DNA of 64,000 nt, taken from contig CM045763.1 in the NCBI GenBank assembly GCA_025200525.1, positions 158,602,246 through 158,666,245 of the forward strand, in the 5' to 3' direction. Shown in pieces: positions 58,436 through 64,000 of the stretch (position 1 is its first letter; every line of letters begins with the position of its first letter). Position numbers and translations under genes: made by a program. The notes beneath the pieces were generated by a model. The model was not told the origin of the DNA. It saw only the letters and a program-made list of their open reading frames with translations, and ran no database searches. The DNA comes from Camellia lanceoleosa. Lineage: Eukaryota; Streptophyta; Magnoliopsida; Ericales; Theaceae.

Positions 58436-61259
58436 AAACCCTTACCATTATATTGAATTTTTAATCAAATTTTGTATAAAAAATAATTTATCATTATATA
58501 ATTTATTTTATGATTTATATCCATATTTTTTTTTTATATTATTCATGATACATTAATTATAAATAACATTATTTTTTTGATATTTCTCGAAATCAATTGT
58601 AAAAACTTGAGTAAAATATTTTTGTAAAAATTTTTGATATTGTAATTAGTAAGTGCCTCCGCTAATTTAACTTTCTCCCTCCGCCACTGACAATACTCTA
58701 TGTTTGAGCTAGGGTAGATGGATGAGACTATGGATTAGTAGTTATTTGGGTTTCAAAACGAAGCCAACAATGCGCCCCACTAGCTTGAATCAGCATCTTG
58801 AAGTTGACCACCATCGTCGCTGACAACCTCAACCCACAGTAGTAATAGATGAAATAGAAGCAAATTGAGCCTCTAAGATCACCGGAGAAGGCTAAGCTTG
58901 GAGTGAACTATCTTGAGGTACGTAAGGAACAACTTTCATTAAGAAAAGAGAAAAGTTAGGGATCATAAAAAAAATTTCATGAAAATGATCATAAAAGAAT
59001 TATGATCATTGAATTACCTTGATTAGAATGTGGTGCTTTATTTTAAGTGTAATCTAAGGGTTACAAAGCTTTCATGATTATTTTTATGAAAAATTTTTCA
59101 TAATACCTAGCATTGCTGTTAAGAAAAACTTGAAGAATGTGTTTCTTCAGAGGTCTATGAGCTTGGTCCTCCTAAAACCTATTTCCACTGGACTTGGTTG
59201 GATACTTACTTGTAATTGGGCTCAACTGCCCAACAAGACTATGCTAGCTTGGGCTAGGTAAACAAATAGTATTGCGCTCTCTAATAACAACCCAGTGGGA
59301 GTAGACCAAGAAAGACATAAATTTGGGCCCAATTCAAGTTGGGTTGGATTCACTTTCGGAGGTGGCACGAGTAAAAGAGGATACAAAAAATCTAGTTGAA
59401 ATCGAAAAAGAGACTGTAATATGTTGCCTCCATCATCGAAGACTAAGGCCAAATCAAATCTAAAGCTAAAGCACCTTTCTTGCGGAACCCCATCGTCATC
59501 TTTGAAAATTGCTCCTCTTGGTCAATGAGGAGCCACCTACTAAGTGAAGCATCATTAACACGCAATAATTATGACCATTGAATGTGGATGAAAGTAGAGG
59601 ATTACAAAGAATCCTACTATGAACAATATCCACTGTATAGTCAATTTCCAGCTAATCATCATGATCTGATACTGATGATCCCATCGGTGTAGTTACCCCT
59701 AATGTAAACAACTGGTCATGCTCATGTTCTAACGTATGGTCCCAATTATGTTCGTACACATCGAGAAATTCATCAAAGTTGATCTGCTAGGGCACCGTCT
59801 CTGGTTCATCCACATTCATGAACATTTCACTATCGACATGATGATCAATGAGAATTTCAAAGGCCCAAGCAAAGGTGAAGTGTGTTACTTCTCATGGTGC
59901 ACGTAGGCACATATATGGGAGGTACACGTTGGGCTTCAATTATGGTTGATAACCACAATATCCAAATATCAGCTCTGTGCATCAAGTTGTGCATCAATTG
60001 CTTCTTGGGTCAGTTCGAATGGAGTTTCCCACTAGTTAAATGTGTAGTCGACCCATCCATAGTGATAACAAACCTTAAACACCCTCTCATTGACATTCAA
60101 TCTATCGAACTTGTCCATTATGCATTGTAGGAAAAATCCGCTATTCAACGATGTGTTTATTGGGATCTAAACTTTTGTACACAGAAATTGGATATTACGT
60201 GAAGTAGCAACACCTAGATCCACCCCGATCACTTCACCAATAGGTTGACCATGACTAAAACCATCTTCCTTTATATAGCATTGTAGAAGAAGACCTACAA
60301 GACGAACTCATACTATGAAAGTAGCTATGGTGCATTGATCAAGTCCCAAGCCCGACCTCCAATACTTAGCTACTAATAGTGTAACTTCTATAGCACAAGG
60401 ACCTTGAATGGAAACTCTATGCATATCCGATACTAAATCAAAACAAAAAACATAAAATATTGACAAATGACAGTCACTTTCACAGTATGCATAGGGACAT
60501 TGACTTTATTTTGAGTACGCCCTAAATGGTATATGAAAACTCTATAAATTTGTGAATTTGGGATTTGAGAAGTGGTTGTTGGTGTGTTGGAAAAGATGGT
60601 GAAATTAATTGTTGTTAACTATTATCATTTCATACTTTTTGAGATGTTGTTGAGAATGAGAACCCATTGTTGAATGGTGGTGCACTGGGCATATTTTGCA
60701 AGAAATGATCTTATTATTATTGCATTGAAAATGTTAAACAACATGCTTTTAATTAAATAGATTGGGTGAATTTGGGTCATATATGGTTGGGATGATGATT
60801 GGTTAATTTGGCTCTATAGTCCATGGTAAAAGATTGAAAACCCGTGCGGTTAGGTGCCAAGGTCCTCTGGTTAGTACTCGGTATATTTGGTGGTTTAGGT
60901 GACACTTGGTGATGGTCACTGGCAGTGTGTAACTTCTTATAATGCAGTAAATTAGGTGGTGCTTAGCGATGATTAATAGCAGATACATGGGCTCGAAAGG
61001 ATTTTTCAAGTCTGGGTGTTGACATTGGAAACTGGTGGTTTAATCAAAACATTTTAAACATGTTATATGTGTATAGTATCATGATCATTTATACTTGTGG
61101 ATTTGTATTGGTTTATGAAATGTTTCCTACTGGACTATATGTTCACTCTATATGGTTGAAATCTTTTCAGGTGTTAATTGCATGCCTCGACTTTGAGGCA
61201 ATGTGCTGGAATGTGTGTTTGAACTTGAGCTTGAGGAGCCTTCTGATATTCAAGCCTAG
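58436..61259. other. Intergenic DNA, no supported gene
   Basis: Mixed-composition DNA. The minus strand from about 60130 to 59400 gives short open stretches (such as MDKFDRLNVNERVFKVCYHY and DEFLDVYEHNWDHTLEHEHD) in shifting frames. They could be the worn start of a transposase gene, but the identity is not supported. The remainder shows no repeat boundary or RNA gene. Confidence 0.4.
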
Positions 61260-63193
61260 TGTCACGCCCCGAACCCGCCCCGAGAGGTTTGGCGACGAGA
61301 CCGGCCAGTAATCTTAGATTACCACGGCCTTACTGTACATAACATAAAGAAAATGGGGCTCGCGGAAGCACATGCAAAACAATAGTCCAAGAGCTGTGCA
61401 TTTATATGAACAAGTGTGTATACAAGCCAAAAATGTTAATTACACACACTATGTTACATAACATGATCCATGACATCACATAAGTACAAGTTACAAAATA
61501 ACAAAAAGACAAAACTCCCACACGGCCTTCCAGGCCTAGCCCCATCTCGGAGGCATACAAAACTCCTGGTTAGGCTTCAAAACGGCGGCTCAGCTCGAGA
61601 CTCCGCCTAGGCTTGGCTACCTGAATGCTCACCTATAATACATAAATACAAACAATGAGCTAAAGCTCAGCAAGTAACATTTAAGTAAAGGGGTAGTGAA
61701 CGAATACCAACATTTCATAATTACAGTCATAAACAGTCAACAGTCATTAATGGCATAATCCACAGAACCTTTCATAACCTTTCATAACAGTCAATCCTTT
61801 AACAGTCTAACAGTCTACGAGATCTCGTGACTGGCCATGGGCCTTCATCTTCATGCCCTAACCCATGACTGATCAGATCATGAGTCTGCATGTTCATGTC
61901 ACACCCGTGGCCTAACTATCTATGGATGCCATACTAGATTGCAGATAAGGACATTCGTTCACAGTTTAAAATCACCCTTCAGAACATATCATATCATAAC
62001 ATATCACTTGAAACATAATTCATTATAACATATCTTTACAGAAACGTTACTTACAGCGGGTTTCCAATACCGGTTGCACGGTCTTCGAGGCTTGTCCTGC
62101 AATTAGCATTATAGAACATTTCTTAACATTCATTATTAGCATACATTAAATCATTCATGCCTCTCTTTTCTTTCCTTTACTTTAATTCATGTCATTTCAT
62201 TCATTCATTCTTTACTTCATTTCATATTCATTTCATGCTCATAAGATGCTAAATGATGCAATTAATATTATAAAATCAAGTATACAACTTCCTCAAAAAG
62301 TTCCTGAAATAAGCCTTCCCGCTCGAGCGCCACTTTGTCCGCTCGAGCGTACTGAACAATTTCCCAAAAACTGCTGAGAGGCTGATTTTCCCTTCGAAGG
62401 GCTTCCATCCGCCGAGCGAGATCGCGAAAATCTGGTTCTTCTTCTACAATTCTTCCCTTTTCTTTGAAACATTACTTACAATACATCAAACCAAAAATGC
62501 TTGAAACTCATCTCATATCAACGTGGGAATTTTAATTCAAAACCCATTTAGATCATTAACAAAGTCACACCCATGAATTTAATTGGAAAGGCCATGAACA
62601 TGCACAAGAAAGCTTCATTTTCAACTTCCATGAAGGTTTAGAAGAAGAATCTCCATTAAGCCAAATAAACATGAATTAAACCATTCTAAACCATGATCTT
62701 GAGTTCCACATGCAAGAATCATCATTCCATTTCAAGAATTGAAAGAGACTCCTTACCTTAATCACTTAATTGATGAAGATTTAAGCTTGATTTCCTTCTT
62801 TCTCTTCCTTTCCCCTTCCTTTCTCTCTTCCCCGAATTTCTTCTCTCTCTCTCTCTTAGATATTTTCTCTTCTCTCTTATTGAGTCAACAATGGTCAATA
62901 AACCTTATCTATATATAACATATACACCATAAAAATCAATTTGAGCCAAACGGGACTTAGCGAATCAGATAAATTTCAGTCTTCAATTTCTTTTCTCAAA
63001 TAGTTCTAAAAATTCCCGATATCACATAAGCATGTTCAATTTCATTTTCTGAACTCATTACGGTCATCAATTTCAGTCCCGAAGTCGTAATTCCAACAGA
63101 TATTTTCCAATTCAAACAGATAATCTTCAATTAAATCATATAAATACATAATTAATTACTGATAATTGTGACACACGGTTCCGGGTCATTACA
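61260..63193 (-). mobile_element. Solo LTR G (1934 bp), relative of F and C LTRs
   Basis: Plus-strand ends are TGTCACGCCCCGAACCCGCC and GGGTCATTACA, flanked by perfect TSDs cctag (61255-61259 and 63194-63198). Minus strand: TGTAATGACCC...GGGGCGGGTTCGGGGCGTGACA, close to F's termini. CGCTCGAGCG palindromes at about 62320-62350 are shared with F. No coding region, primer site or partner LTR, so a solo LTR. Confidence 0.9.
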
Positions 63194-64000
63194 CCTAGAG
63201 TCTTTATTTTATTTAGGCCGAGAGCCATTTTTGATCAAGGGTTGAACTCTTTTTGTCTTGTAAGCCTTAGAGCAACTTTACTGTGCACGTAATTCCAATA
63301 GCTTGATTTACATACTATATATTCATTTCACCTAAAATCTTAATATATGATGTATGTAATGGAATTATGATATGGAATGGATAATGTTAATTAAGCATGT
63401 ATAAGAGTTCACCCTTATATTTTCTTTTATTAATTCTCCTTTCATCTATTATTTATTGTATTCACTTGGGTTGGACTTTGGAAATCTGAGGTGTGACAAC
63501 CACTTTTACACATAGCTCACCCACTACCACGGAGCCTGCAACACCATACTACTAACCAAATAAAAAAGAAACCACGGATACATGACTCTAGAAGCACGAC
63601 TTATCTCTCACGAACAAAACTATCCACTAAGGATAACCCTAATTTCACCTCGATCTACTGGAAGAAAGAGAAAAAGTAACAGAAACTCCTTTACGAACAC
63701 AACCTCTCAAAAGTGAGATTAGTTTGTGTGTTGGCTCTATTAAAAATTTTAACGTGGTAAAGAGTACAATAAAGATGTGTTCACTGTAAGCCTTTTAGGT
63801 GATTTAATCAAGCTTTTAAGACAATAATGCTCAAACACACCAAAACTTTTTTTGTTTTTTGTTTTTTTTTTTTGGGGGGAAGGGGAGCCATCTCTCGCTT
63901 TAATATGAAACGATAAGCATTATATAATTTTTTTTTTTTTAAATGAAAGATTTTTGAAACTTTGTCTAGTAAACCTAATGAACTTGTTCAACTAAGTTTA
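63194..64000. other. Intergenic DNA, no supported gene
   Basis: AT-rich. A TGTGACAACCAC string at 63493 resembles an LTR start but no second end or TSD is visible. Poly(T) near 63850 and 63930. Confidence 0.4.

Noticed and set aside
59400..60130. Possible worn N-terminus of a Mutator-like transposase on the minus strand
   Set aside because: Only short open stretches in changing frames and no catalytic motif; resemblance is too vague to name.
63490..63510. TGTGACAACCAC as the start of another LTR
   Set aside because: No matching end, duplication or partner before the window edge.
1..64000. CRISPR arrays, bacterial operons, tRNA or rRNA genes
   Set aside because: No regularly spaced direct repeats with unique spacers, no tRNA-like cloverleaf noticed, and all features indicate plant nuclear DNA.

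Overview
This window is repeat-rich nuclear DNA of a flowering plant, most likely a eudicot. The basis is plant-specific retrotransposon architecture: Tat/Ogre-type Ty3/gypsy elements with a second RNase H, chromodomain-bearing gypsy elements with an initiator-Met-type primer site, a CACTA transposon end, and AT-rich intergenic DNA. I found no convincing cellular gene, tRNA, rRNA or CRISPR array. Almost everything recognisable is retrotransposon, and the coding parts are all broken.

The core (3554-56520) is a Russian-doll nest whose layers can be read from target-site duplications (TSDs) and reading-frame continuity. Layer 1 is element A, an old minus-strand Tat-like element. Its 5' LTR is at 55985-56520, followed by primer site, gag, protease, RT, two RNase H domains and integrase. 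An antisense, intron-containing ORF comes next, then the 3' LTR at 3554-4090. The LTRs are about 88% identical by eye. Layer 2 is two related 3.2-3.3 kb solo LTRs in A: E (50074-53364) between protease and RT, and D (9610-12411 plus 47297-47721) inside A's integrase, TSD tagat. Layer 3 is element B (12412-47296), an Ogre/Tat-like element on the plus strand with 4.4 kb LTRs. It sits in opposite orientation inside D, an LTR related to its own. Layer 4 is two insertions in B: element C (24234-33678, TSD aatgt), a chromovirus splitting B's RNase H from its integrase, and F (39189-42641, TSD attct), a solo LTR in B's 3' region.

Outside the nest, the left flank holds the right end of a CACTA-type element (1-1830), AT-rich DNA and a probable copia-like 3' LTR remnant. 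The right flank is AT-rich DNA with a short GTGTAAG-type repeat and a minus-strand solo LTR, G (61260-63193, TSD cctag), related to F and C.

The most interesting features are as follows. Both Tat-type elements carry different antisense ORFs with visible introns between integrase and 3' LTR: a Transposase_28-like one in A and a plant-mobile-domain/DUF7745-like one in B. Both also carry minisatellites in their 3' regions (68 bp in A, about 58 bp in B). C is a frameshift-free polyprotein broken by seven nonsense codons, each explicable by one C-to-T or G-to-A transition, plus an in-frame loss of the front of RT. B's LTR has an array of HindIII-centred palindromes just upstream of its TATA box, with different copy number in the two LTRs.
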